From Tachypleus tridentatus (taxonomy: Eukaryota > Arthropoda > Merostomata > Xiphosura > Limulidae): a DNA stretch of 64,000 nucleotides. Position 1 is the first letter of the stretch; every line of letters begins with the position of its first letter. The stretch covers positions 141,207,009 to 141,271,008 of the forward strand of contig NC_134834.1 of NCBI RefSeq assembly GCF_004210375.1, in the 5' to 3' direction. The position numbers and the translations under genes were made by a program. The notes beneath the pieces were generated by a model. It was not told the DNA's origin and searched no databases. It worked only from the letters and a program-made list of their open reading frames with translations. Shown here one piece after another: positions 46,393-58,520 of this stretch.

Positions 46393-47659
46393 AAAAAAGG
46401 GAGTAAATGTCACAGGCAAGAATTAGCATATTACTTTTTAATCACAAGGAGTTTAATTTGTCCTGTTTTTGTCTGTTAACATTCTAATACACTATGAGCC
46501 TTTGCTAAAATGTAGGGATTGCAAATGCCATCTTTAATATCTTGTTTGCTTTGTTTTTGAAACAAGTGCGACATCTCCACATTTACTCCTTGTTTTGACG
46601 TGTTTTTTTTTTACTTGTGTTTATTAACCTAGTTATGTTTACTTTTGGAAGGTTGAAGAGCAAAGTGCGAGTCTTAATGGTAAATGGCATATACAGTTGA
46701 CTAGCGAAGTAATCCATTTCTATTAGAAGACAGGGTTAATATTTCGAAAGGCCAGGAAAACACTAGGAAGATATTTCAAGGGAGTTCCTAGATTTTTTAT
46801 TGTAAAAAACGACAGAGTGTGTATATTCTCGCCCTGCCGTTCCTTTTCGAGATTGAATACATCTATATTGAATAACACCAAATTTAATATTTGAAAACTC
46901 ATAAAATCTTTCTCAGATCCAGAATGATCAATGATCCGCATAAATTTTGTAGTGTGATACAAAATCTCAACCTTAAATATGTTAGTAAAATGTGGTATAA
47001 ATCCGACCACACTTTACAGAAATATTAAACTAAAACATTATAAATCACAACAATACAAATGTTTCAAAGCGATTCAGACCAAATTTCCAGAGAACTGTCC
47101 AATGCTGACTTCCCATTTTGTATGCAAGTACCGCATACGTCAATGTGTTAGTTTTCTAGGTACGTTTGCAGAAATACAGACAGATATCTTCACATGTTTT
47201 ATTAAGGGGGGGTGAGATGGCACAGAGACTTGGATTTGTAGACCCTCTTCAATCGTTTAGGCAAAAATTGCATGAATAACATGCTTGCTCACAATCTTTC
47301 CAGTTTAAAATGTAGACGTTGCACAGGATTTGGTCCTAAGTCCTTTACTGTATATCCTGTATTTAACAACTTATCCAAACAGCTTAAACAACAATTAATA
47401 CATACGTCACAGTACGCAATGACACTGCCGTCGGGAGCACTTCATGCGAACACCTCTCCCCTCGTTTGCTGCCAGTGGAGTACAAGAATCATTGTAGATC
47501 ATAATGAAATAATGTAATAAATGGCGAATAGAGCTGACCAAAACATACGTTATCATCTTTGAAGAAAAACTCATGAGAAAATTTCCAATACTCAAAGAAA
47601 TAACACCTTCTAGCTTTACTGAGAGTTAAAATGTTTTAGACGTTAAGTTTGATAATAAG
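46393..47659. other. No gene seen
   Basis: Short open frames on both strands (46723..47215, 47272..47595) have no recognised motif. Confidence 0.4.
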
Positions 47660-47758
47660 TGGCCTCCCGGTGGCATAACGGTATGTCTGCAAATTTACAT
47701 AGCTAAAAACCGAGTTTCGAAACTCGTGGTGGGCAGAGAACAGATAGCCCACTTTAAC
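47660..47758 (+). repeat. SINE family 2 copy
   Basis: tggcctcccggtggcataac, ggtatgtctgcaaatttaca, ccgagtttcgaaactcgtgg and tgggcagagaacagatagcc, ending just before the Penelope terminal sequence at 47765. Confidence 0.75.
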
Positions 47759-47764
47759 AAAATT

Positions 47765-47900
47765 ATACCCAGGTGTAACCTGAAGATGACTTAAGAAGGT
47801 CGAAACGTTGTTCTCTGCTTTATTAGTAGAAGTGTTAATACCCATACCAGCCGTCCTGAGATACATTTTTACTTAAAGTGGGTTTCTAGTCATCACGAAA
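47765..47900 (+). repeat. Penelope pseudo-LTR fragment with hammerhead-like core
   Basis: CTGAAGA at 47780..47786, a short GAC/GTC pairing (47788..47790 with 47799..47801), GAAA at 47802..47805, then gttgttctctgctttattag, gttaatacccataccagccg, gagatacatttttac and gtgggtttctagtcatcacg. It is the most complete copy of the terminal repeat in this orientation, without coding sequence. Confidence 0.6.
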
Positions 47901-47994
47901 AATTATACCCAGTATTCGAATTAGAATTAAATGCCAACACAAGGTGAAACATTACGTATACGACTACACTTATTTTAGTTTACAAAATACTTAT

Positions 47995-48110
47995 TATACG
48001 TCTAATGAAATATGGGGCTGTGATAACACGCTTGACCACATTTACACCAATCTGCAACCTCTGCAGAACCGTACAAAACCCACCACCCGTCATCTACCAC
48101 GATAAACACA
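47995..48110 (+). pseudogene. Possible LINE RT C-terminal scrap
   Basis: A plus-strand frame reads NEIWGCDNTLDHIYTNLQPL and QNRTKPTTR. Jockey-like elements have a comparable YG.E.WG....L..I...Q..A.R block. The match is short. Confidence 0.3.
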
Positions 48111-49039
48111 AAACCTGTAACATGGTAAAAAAAACTCAATTATTCCGCCAGTTAAAAACGCGTTCTCCGGGTTAACTTGCAAATTTTATTAAAAATTCAA
48201 AAGCAATAATTGCTTCAGTACACAATTTTCCACCTTTTCTAATAAGCAATACTAACCCGTATATTAAACATGATATACTAACAAATATTACTTAATAGCA
48301 AGTGATGATTCTTTTCACGTGATTTAATGTAACGCTTTCTCAACATTCTTTATATAGGATTGCCTCTAGCTTTTTTATTCTTTTAGAGACAGCGAAAGGA
48401 AATGACGGGTGAGTAATGATTAATATATATATATATATAATTTAGCTTCAGTATTTTAGGTTGTTTCTGAAATATACACAATAATATGTATATAACATAT
48501 ATTTATATATTAAGGTAATATGTAACTTTAATTATTATATAGATCTTGTGCTCGTTCCATTCAGGATAACTTAAAAAACTGCAGGATTTTCTCATTTATT
48601 TTAGAACTGTCTAAATTGAATTAGGTGTAGCATGAGCAATTGTAAACCGGAATTTATTTCTGTTTTTGTAAATTGAGTGTAACTTAGAGTTCGTACGTTT
48701 TATTTTTACTTTTACCGTTTAATGTAATTAAAGCTTTTTTATGCTGAAGTTAGTTGTATAAAAAGTACAAAACAAACTTTTTGTATCTCTAGACGGCTGA
48801 TACGGGTATTAAAATTTTTTGTTTGTCTTCCTGATTACTTCAGTAAAAAGCATGATTTAAAGGTATTTTTAGGATTATTCAACACATTATTTCAGTTCAT
48901 TCTGTAAACACTGTGCAGGCAAAACGTATACTAATTACCATATACATTTGTTATAATTTATAGTGCTAATACCAGTGATACATATATTAACATGATATGG
49001 CATGGTGTGTTGGAAGTTTCTCAGAATGATCATAAATTA
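48111..49039. other. No gene seen
   Basis: AT-rich with (TA)n near 48424; no recognised feature. Confidence 0.5.
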
Positions 49040-49215
49040 ATTCTTGAGACGAGAAACCCACTCGAAATCGCGTATCCGTTTATACTCTTGTCCGTAAGAC
49101 ATGTGCCCGACAACGGTCAGTTGCAAACTTTCAATTTGTTAACCTGAAGATTACTTCAGAGCGTCGAAACGTTTTTATCTGCTTTATTTGTAAAAGTGTT
49201 AATACACATACCCGC
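49040..49215 (+). repeat. Penelope pseudo-LTR fragment
   Basis: Contains gagacgagaaacccactcga, gttgcaaactttcaatttgt, then CTGAAGA (49144..49150) and GAAA (49166..49169), followed by gttaatacacatacccgca. It has the same order of blocks as the 10.4-kb copy. The stem II pairing is lost here. Confidence 0.6.
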
Positions 49216-51449
49216 AATTTTAAGATAATAAATTAAATACTTTACATTTTCATTTGATTAATATATTTGGTATATTATTCTACAAGATGTTTTTAAATAT
49301 GCTTTTACTAATCAGGATTTAATCTAAAGTAAACTGCATTGATTTGTGGGACAAAATTATTTATAGATAAAAGCTGTTAGAGTAGGGCGTTTTTCAAATT
49401 CTTTTAAGCCTCTATCTATGTCTGTGTTATATATCATAATCGCAGGGCGGGAGCTTGTTTCGACACATTCGAGGAGGTGAATATATATATATATATGCTT
49501 CTACTACAAACAATACAACTACAACAAGAATTATTTTGAATATATTAATCGTACCTTGACCTTAATAAGAAGTTTCAAGCTATCCTATTTAATGTAAGCT
49601 AACATTTTTTACACAATATAAAATTAGTTAACAAATTAATAGAATCAGAAGCTGTGGCTTTTCTCATAAATGTAATTTCTAATGAAGTACTTTGTGCAAA
49701 TTCGTACCAAACTGTAATAACACTAGCGTAATGGGCAATATTTTGTCTAGTATATTATTACTGTGTTATGGATGCTATAACTGTATTAGTGCTACTATGT
49801 TGTGTTTAAATGATGAATACAGTGATGAGAGCTATGAAACTGTTTAAACCAAAGAGAGACAGAAGCTATTTTGTGTACCAAATGGAATATCATTGACGGC
49901 TGTAATTATATAATAAAGAACAAAAAGGGCCATTTGGCCCTTCAGTGTTGTTCCTGCACACTCATCACCAAAAAGAAAAGATTTCCCATCAGGTAACTCA
50001 TCAGTTGTGGAATTAATTGTCTGCATGGATGAGTTATGATATTGGAAGGTTTTAATTTAAACTGATGACTCAACCATTACATATAGATAAACTGCCCTTA
50101 CTTCACTGAAGGCCAGAATTTTCAACTCCTGTAAAGATGATAAATTCTAACAACCAGGTACATTGTCACCTTTTCACAAGACTTTATAAAAGTTTTAGGG
50201 GGGAATGAGCACTTTAAAAATTTTCAGATATTGGACACATTATGTTTTGATGAATATGTAAACACTTGTGAAAAGAATATTCGAGTTGATGTAAATAATG
50301 ATATCTGATTTAATTAATTTACCATTCCAAATACTGATACGTTGGTGGAACATGTTATTATTTATATCTCACCCAGTGTTACCACTGTGCATAACTTTAA
50401 ATTATCCTTTGATTGCCCATGTCATTTTCTATCTGCAGATTCTGAAGATGTTGAATGTTGCATATGTTTGAGACAAAAAACTAAGGTTCAGGTTATTGCA
50501 ACATAGCTAACCTAATCAAAATTGTGGCCAGTGCACTAACTGAATTTAAAGTACTGATATGTTAAATTTATTGATAGTTGTAATGGATTTGTTTAAGGGT
50601 AGGAGGAATTTGACCATCCAAATCCCCACTCCCCCAAATTAAATCCTACACACATAGATCAAATGTAATGTGTATAAAAATAAAACATATTCACATACTA
50701 CCATTCTATTGGAAGTTTTATTTCTTGTATGCTAGAGGTCAACCAGAAATATCCTACAATAATAAGTATTCTCTTTAACCCTATTTTTTATACTAATGAT
50801 ATTACTGCACTAAAATATTATTTATTTAAGTAAATTATTCTTAAAAGAACACTGCATATTAACATGCAAAAAGCAAAATATGTTGCATAGCTATCAAGCT
50901 TTTTCTGGCTTTTTAACTGTGCCACAAAAATCATTAGAAATTAAACAAATCTGATTGGTATATTTAATGTGGGAACAGAAGTAAAACTGAAACTACACAT
51001 TGTCTCTTTGTAAAAAAGAAAGAATTGTATTCTATTTCAACAGTACTACAATTACTTTTCTATTAGTTGTACTTAATATAGGATTAAAAGTCAGAGAAAA
51101 CTGTTGGCAAGTTCTAAAAGGTAGGATTGACAGGTGGATGTGGAAAGAGGGTTTTTAATTTTTTATTTGATAGTCTGTGTGATAACACTGCCCCCTACAA
51201 AAGGGTAAAAAGAGACCTAGGCCTGCCTTTCCAAAAGTTGATAAATAAGATCTTCAGCTGAGTTTTGTGGTAAGCACTGGCCTGTTGCATACCAAGCTAT
51301 CTTCAGTAGTTTTACTTGTTGCAAGGTTGTCCTTCAGTTTTCTATATCAGTAAGCTGCAAGTCTCTTTAAATGATACATTTTACTGTTGTTAATTGTTAC
51401 ACGAAATTGATGTTCTGCATACACTTACAGACACGTCAGGTTTTACTAC
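49216..51449. other. No gene seen
   Basis: Contains a short (AT)n run near 49482; otherwise no recognised coding or repeat feature. The minus frame 50026..49844 is unrecognised. Confidence 0.4.
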
Positions 51450-53141
51450 TGAGAAAATGGATATAAGAAAATTTTGCAAAATCCCACATAAATCACAGGA
51501 TTACCAAGAAAGTGAATTTCTCAAGGTAACAGGTGGACCAAGTGAGAAGTTCTGAAGGACTGAAGATAAAATAATCAATCATATCTGAAGACCTGACAGA
51601 TAGATTTTTAAACCAAAGAGGCAGTATGGAAACAATGAAGCTATATCAGGTGAACTCACTTGAGTTGGAGAATTGCACAAGCCAAGTAGCAGCAGTGGTA
51701 AATCAACTCTGCCTAGGCCAACTCTTGGAGTAGGTGATCCAGCTAACATATCCTAAATGGCCAACAGTAGACCATTTTGACCTTGTCTTAATGAGCCTTA
51801 TACTTTCCAAAGACTTGTGGATGAAATATTCATACCTGAATGATAAAAGTCATATCCTTAGCTTAAATATTCTATATATACTGTCAAAATTAACCATTTT
51901 GTCTGTGATCATTTTATTATAAGCACGATATGTCAAGGTGAGCAAGTTTATGTGTCTGAAGAGTTCAAAACATAGAAAAAGTGTACAGGTGAATTTTCAC
52001 AAAACAATAAACATCTCAAACATGAGCAGTTTGGTCACATTTGAACAATGTGTGCAAATATAATGCTTATTTTTATCAACGTTTTCTGAGAAAACAGTAA
52101 TGGCCCACATTAATTAAGTTCACCAATTTATTGTGGAAAAAATAGGGAATATATCAAAATACTTGCAGATTCATTGAGACTTGCAGCTGTACAAGACACA
52201 ATTCAAAGGAGTTATCATGAATGAGAAATACCTGAAAATAAAGGAAACGTTTTGTCAATATTAAACTTCTTAAAGACTTATTCCCAGATCCTAAATGAAC
52301 TATATCAAGGACCTAAATATGCCAAATATATGCACCACAGTGTACAAGCTTTATTTCAAAGAAAAGATATGCACCCAAATGAAAAGCCTGTAGATTTTAA
52401 AACAATGTTGGAATAAAATGTACTTGTTAAGTAAGTGTTTTAAATGCAGTTGCAGCAGGGTATGACTCTTATTAAATTCTTGTGACATATGGACATAAGT
52501 GACACCAATATAGACCATGCATAACAGAGTTGTAAACTTACTGATGTGATGAGAAACATGTACATGATTTTCATTATTCTTGTGATATTGGCAGCAGAAA
52601 TTGCCTGAAATGTTGCCATTGATGTCAGTTACAGAGCTCCATGCCCTTTATAATATGGATGACTTAGTAGTTATAACTATATGTTGGAAGAGAAATGCCA
52701 AACAAGATTCATCTGTTATGAAACGAGCCATCTTGTTTCAGAAGTAAACAAATGATTTAGTGGGGAAATCTCAACATGTTCCACTACCTTTTGGAAACTG
52801 ACCAAAAATCTAAATAATTTCTTGATTTTTAGGCTATTATATCACTTGCAACCTATTATAGGCTAAATCTTGAAGATATATAAATGAAATGAGGCAAGCT
52901 AAGAGAATAAATTAGCATTCAGGTGTGATATTTGAAGCATCCAAGGAGTTTGCAGAACATCTCAAACCTGTGTTTATGTGTTATAAAGATAGCAATAACT
53001 CTCCCAGCAGGCACAGTCAGGTGTGAAAGGAGCTTGAGTAAAGTAAAACTGGTCAAAATTCATCTTAGAACCAATATGACAGATAAGAGACTGATGAGTC
53101 TAACAATAATTAACAGACTCTTTCCAGTGGTTGTGAATTGA
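51450..53141 (+). pseudogene. Heavily decayed hAT transposase (ZMYM1/52K-type)
   Basis: Starts with MDIRKFCKIPHKSQDYQESE, resembling the N-terminus of hAT proteins of this type, and ends with a clear dimerisation block at 52932..53141: ITLPAGTVRCERSLSKVKLV, then KIHLRTNMTDKRLMSLTIIN. Between them only scattered phrases are readable (ELHALYNMDD; LPLMSVTEL). Stops are dense, so this is older than the hAT at 26.7 kb. Terminal repeats were not found. Confidence 0.7.
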
Positions 53142-53834
53142 TGATGTTGACAGGTTCATTACTAAGAGTCCAAATACAAGGTTAATACTGGTTTAAAGTT
53201 GAAGAAGAAGGTTATTCCAGTTGGTGTCTTGAAAAGTTTATACTTTTGACTAGTATTCATTAGTTCTCTCTTACAGGGGTTTGTTATTCCCCCTTTCTCC
53301 CTAAAACATGCTAGATATCCTAGAACAGTTATAAACCTTCTGATCCCTTCCAAGGTATGTGAGTACTTTGGGGCTTCAAAACTCAATACAAGGTACTTTT
53401 TTAAATCCAGTGCTGGCTCGTTATAACTTATCATGCTAAAATCTTGGAGAATATTGTGTCCTTTTCAAACTACACAAGTGTAAGATGTCTTGTTTTGCAC
53501 CCCAAACATTTAGTACCAACACTGTCACTGTTTGTTAATAAAGGAAAAGACTTGGGTCTTTGATTAAATATCAACAAAAATTCTACATTCTGAGGAATTT
53601 CTAAGATATGCATCACAGTAGGAGGTAAAGAGCTGAAACAATTAATGCAATTTACTTGTATTTAGGACAGATGTCAGCAATGATGGCATGTATGGCAAAA
53701 GAGATAAAGTGAAAGATATGAATAGCAAAAATAGCTTTATTTCAAATGGACATTTTTTTTCATTATTGTGTGAAAAGGTGGATCCTGCTCAGTGAAATGC
53801 CAGTTGGAAGAAACTGAAAGTTGGGAACAGAGAT
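53142..53834. other. No gene seen
   Basis: The minus frame 53434..53162 is unrecognised. Confidence 0.4.
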
Positions 53835-54165
53835 TAATGATAATGTTCAGCTACACAGACGAAAAAATTAGTGAGTAAGTATTTTAATACAAACTTGTCA
53901 AACATAGGAAACAACTACTGGGCATATGCAGGAAACATGATGCACTATTTTGGGCATATATATAGATTTGAGGGAAGGTTAGTTAATATGATGGATAAAA
54001 TTAAAAGAAGATGGAGAGGTAGACAGAAACCTATTTGAATCAGTGATGCTAAAAATGGATTAAAGATGAGATGCTTGAATTAGGAAATCTGGTGCAGGCA
54101 GCAAGAAACAAAGGACGATAGAAAACCATAGCTATTGACCTTCAAAAGTGGGGATGACACTGAAT
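53835..54165 (+). pseudogene. LINE ORF2 C-terminal fragment
   Basis: With one stop and shifts: MHYFGHIYRFEGRLVNMM, then KRRWRGRQKP, LKMRCL and QAARNKGR, TIAIDLQKW. This corresponds to the W.GH..R........GRP..RW.D...L.......A.DR..WR C-terminal pattern shared by several LINE clades. Confidence 0.6.
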
Positions 54166-56984
54166 GATCAACAGTATGTATGTTTTGAGTTAAATCTGAA
54201 TATTTTGGTTTCTTCCTTTAAAATATGTTGCCAATCATTTTAAGATGTCCATTATGATATGAAGTAAAATTATCACTGCTTATGTGTTGCAACTGTATAT
54301 ACAATGAATTTTTATAATTGCTTGTGAACTAGGATCTGGCCATTAAACACTCAGATTACTTCTTACTGGGCTGCATAATAATCCTTCAGCATTACCATGT
54401 GGCTGCTCTAAAAGTTATGCACAATAGACTTTCATTCCCACAGTATGATAGTCCAACATGTAATTGTGTCTTTTGGATTTTCCAAGTTCATGTGTTGTTT
54501 CCATGACACCTGAACCACTTGAATGGTGAATCTCTTACCTTATAAGTAGTAACAGTAGTGCATGATTAACATACACTGTAATTTTTCCATACCTTCCTGT
54601 ACATTTTACAACAGTACACTAAATCCACTGCAAATTATTGTAGGATAAATGGAGAATCTTGCTGAAGGCAAACTGAAACAGGAACACATTTACAGATTAA
54701 ATGCTTGTCAGCTTTAGTTAGGTTTGATAATGATATAGCTATCATTGATAGTTTATTCAAAGTAGACAGTTAATGTGACTGTCTTGGAGAAGTTGGCAAA
54801 AACCTATAGGCAATACAATGTGAAAGCCACAAAGGTACACACTATTTCTTTAATATCTGACTGGGACCAGTTCTTGGCCATACACTACTCCTGTCTATAA
54901 TGTGACTGAGGAACACTGCTTAACTACACAAACTTTCTTGATTTCAGTTTCAAGCCTTTCTTTTTTCTCTCTCCTATTTTAACCATCTAAGTATAGACTA
55001 TAAGCTTTCAAAAGTAGCTATTGTATTACATGAATTGAATGGATGAGAAAATCTGTACATATGTTTTTGAGTAATAAAAGCAATCATGGATGCTCTCTTA
55101 TCATGCACTTGGGCTTACTTGTAACTGGAAGTAAGTTATAGTTTATTGAACCAGTAGGAATCTTTCATTGCATCCAGACACTAAATATTCATCTTTGATA
55201 GGACTTTGAAATATTCTCCTAATTCAAGTACTCTTAACTTATCATCAAAATTCATGGTACATCAAACAAGCTTATTGGTAGCTGTTTTTGTGGATACACA
55301 CCATCTGCGTATTCCTGATGATGAACAATTTCTTTACACATATGACCATTTGGTATTGCAAACATTGAAAAATTTCACCAGCAATTCCTTGGTTTCCTGT
55401 TGTTTTTCTGAGCTCAGATGGTCTGTACAGTTCTTAGTAAATGATCACAAATATTCTAGAAATTGTTATTGTATTAAGTATGATACGATACAGCTATAAC
55501 AATTTTAGCTACCACCAACTTCAGTCACCTATACTTCATTCACATCATTCCAGTATGTTTTCTTACCAGAAACTATATATCTATCTGTATCTAATTGTAC
55601 AGTGCCCTTTAGAACAAAGCCAGTACTTGGAGAAATGGCTGCCTATAACAATTACACCTTAATTTGTAATCAGATGATAGTGTGTTGGTTTATCATTGCA
55701 GCAGAAGGTACCAACACATCATACATAATTCATATTACATCAAAGGAAATCACTTGTACATTTGTAAACACTGTGACATCTACCTTAACACATGCATTCC
55801 ATATTTCTGAAGTTTAACTTGTATCTATTTGAATATTTACTCTTAAAGTATGGCTCACCTATTACATAGGCAATACAAGTAGGTAATTGCAGCATACTTC
55901 CACAAAATATCAGTTCTTTATTCAGAGTTAGAGATGATCGTCTGTATTGTCACAGAACAAGGTTCTAGCTGATTGAGCTAGTTACCATGCTTGTGGGTGA
56001 AAATGCACTAATGCTTCTACCTATGCTGATAATAACAACTACCAGTGACAAAAGTTCTATGTGATCCATGTACTGCACAATTTGTATTGTATTACCCTAC
56101 TCTGATCATAAGAATACATGTCTTCTTATGATTTCAAACTTACATGCCTAAACATATCTTTCAGTGCAAATATTTCATTTGTTTTTGTAAGTGGCCATGA
56201 TCTTATAGGGTTCTCACTTTAACTCAGCCCTATGGCTTGCCCATTCCTCCTTATTGTCAGTTATTGCACCACTTATCTCAAAGTCCTAGGATTCCAGGCA
56301 TTTATTTGCCTGAAAAGCTTTCAGAACTTATCCAGGTTATCTGTGGTGTACCATTTGAACTGACAGGTAAACTTTTCACTTTGCTCATACTGTACTTTGC
56401 TTATCAGTGTCTTTGGACATCTTTATTGTCATGTCTGGAACCACATGTCTTTAGACTAAATCTGAAGAATATAGATACATCTAAGAGTATGTGTCATTGT
56501 TACATTCCTGATCATACTTAGTTACTGGGCTTTCCATGTGAAGGTTTCTGGTCACATTAAGCTCCTCATGTCACCAAATGAGATGCTGGACAGTTCATCT
56601 TGCACTTGCTCTTGCAGGCAGATGTGTCTTTTTGAGTTCTAAATTGTCTTGGCAAGTAAAATTTCATAATCACAATATAACAAACTTAAATGATATATGA
56701 GATATTACAAATGGGAGGAAAGAAGCTTTCAAAATCAAATACTTGAGTGTAACACACAAATGTTCTTTATAGAGTAATATATGATCACTGTTGATTACAA
56801 TAAAACAGGGAATACAATTTATTGTCACACATTTATTTGCAGCAAATGATTTGAATTCCAATATGAGAGCTGGCTGACTATTAGTTCTTCACCAGATAAA
56901 GTCTGTGAAAGCTTTGAATATCATTTGAAGATTTCAGTGCCTATGTAAATAGTATTTTTAGGTCTGAAGTTTAAAGAACCCATG
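54166..56984. other. No firm gene
   Basis: Longer open frames at 55206..55499, 55602..55817 and 56237..56521 (plus strand) and several opposite-strand fragments show no motif I can name. The sequence is less AT-rich than the first 7 kb and might be a decayed retroelement read on the minus strand. Confidence 0.3.
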
Positions 56985-57108
56985 TTGTTGTTTTTGGATT
57001 AAGCACAAAGCTACTCAATGGGCTATCTGTGCTCTGCCCACCATGGGTATTGAAACCCGGTTTTTAGCATTGTAATTCTGCAGACATACCGCTGAGCCAC
57101 TGGAGGGC
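56985..57108 (-). repeat. tRNA-derived SINE, family 2, reference copy
   Basis: Minus strand: gccctccagtggctcagcgg (A-box region), tatgtctgcagaattacaat, ccgggtttcaatacccatgg (B-box), gggcagagcacagatagccc and gtagctttgtgcttaatcca, then aaaacaacaa. The tail from cacagatagccc onward is almost the same as in family 1, although the heads differ. Confidence 0.85.
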
Positions 57109-58021
57109 AAGAACTCATGTTTTCTTTTATCAAAGTTAAGAGTACATTGTAGAAATTTTGTAGACACCATTGAGAAATATTGTTTTTCATACTAAAATAT
57201 ATTACTGATAATAAACATTTATAATATAGATGATGGAATAGGATTGTGTTAGCACTATTTTGCTAGTTACTTCCACATTAAACAAGTTACGTTTACAATT
57301 CTACAACACCTCACATATTTTCAAAGTTGCAAATTGTCTGTATTCAATCTGGAAAATTGTAGAAGAGCACATAACTAACAAATTGATATTAACATAATAA
57401 TAACTAGGCTGGAAGTTTCCTTGCATTATATTGTATTAGTACTAGAGGGTTTTGTGTATTTTATTATTTATCAGTTTTCTAAATCATGCTATAAGTGATC
57501 TTGTTCATTATTTCTTTATTTTAGTGCATAGTCTTACAATAATGAGCCATACACAATACAAAGAAATGTAAAACAAATTATGTATTGGCCATAATCAGTG
57601 TGGCTAGTGCCACATTTGTTCTCTGTGGAAGCAAGTCCTGCCAACGCAATAGACAAATGTTTAGCTTTGTTTTGGATCGAATAAAATTCCATGGCTTCTG
57701 ATTGGTCAAACTGAATGTATTTATGTTTCTTACTTAAAGCATACCAGTTAGAATAACTGATTAGGTAAAATATAAAGGTATTTGCAGAAATGTGCATTTC
57801 GCAGGTTTAAATGACAGATATGCAACTAATTCTTCAGGGGGACACATTTAATAATTCCTATGATCCCATATTACATCATAATACTATATAAAATGTGTCC
57901 AAAATGTAATATTTTTGTTGCTTTCTGTTGAATCTTGCATTTTGTATTTAAATATACTTTTGTAATTTTCATTGATTTATAGCTAGTGGTATGTTCTTTA
58001 ATTGTGACTTTCATTGTATAG
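57109..58021. other. Intron or upstream sequence of cytidine deaminase; nothing else recognised
   Basis: No coding region seen. It ends in a polypyrimidine-containing acceptor (gactttcattgtatag) for the exon at 58022. An N-terminal exon for the gene was not found in the window. Confidence 0.5.
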
Positions 58022-58162
58022 AAAGTAAGACTGAACCTGTCCCTTGGGATGTAGCAGAACTGCTGAAGTCAAGTCAAGATGCTTGTTCAAAATCATATTC
58101 TCCTTACAGTAAGTTCCGTGTTGGTGCTGCATTATTGTGTGAGGATGGACAAATTATAACTG
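58022..58162 (+). CDS. CDA: Cytidine deaminase, internal exon
   Basis: This enzyme hydrolytically deaminates cytidine and deoxycytidine to uridine forms in pyrimidine salvage and acts as a cytosolic tetramer. The exon lies between an acceptor (tcattgtatag) and a donor (g|gtaagtag), both consensus, and is in phase 1 at both ends. It encodes about 47 residues, including DVAELLKSSQDACSKSYSPY and SKFRVGAALLCEDGQIIT. YSPYS.F.VGAAL...DG.I..G is the N-terminal substrate-binding part of the family; F and the VGAA loop line the ribose pocket. The next exon should begin with the GCN.EN that binds cytidine, and the zinc ligands (H/C-A-E and PC..C) lie further on; none of these is seen before position 64000. 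Preserved frame and splice sites suggest a functional gene. Confidence 0.9.
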
Positions 58163-58520
58163 GTAAGTAGTTTTTGGTAGGTTTTAATTGTAAGTTTAGT
58201 TTTTGATAACACAATGTAACACAAGTTTTGTTCCTGGATAGTATGTGTTATTTCTCATTTGATTATGTTGTAAAGGTACAGAAAATATTCAGTATTCCCT
58301 TCAAACTTTGCTTTTGTGACCTGGATAATGAAATTTATAAATTAACCTATTTTCTACGTGAAAACGGGCAAATTTGCACATTTTCATTTACATAAGGCCT
58401 GAATAAAACAACATGTGAATCAAGATTTACATGTATTTATACTAAAGTTATAAAAAAATGAACAAAAATGTTTAGAAGTGAGTAGTATTTTGAGATTTGT
58501 GACTGTAATGTAAATCACTT

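Noticed and set aside
46979..47215. 78-codon plus-strand frame
   Set aside because: No recognised motif; neighbouring frames on both strands are of similar length.
49844..50026. 60-codon minus-strand frame
   Set aside because: No motif and no splice sites; probably chance.
55206..56521. Series of plus-strand frames of 71-97 codons
   Set aside because: I tried to read them and the minus strand as BEL/Pao, Copia or Gypsy and found no diagnostic block; left as unassigned.
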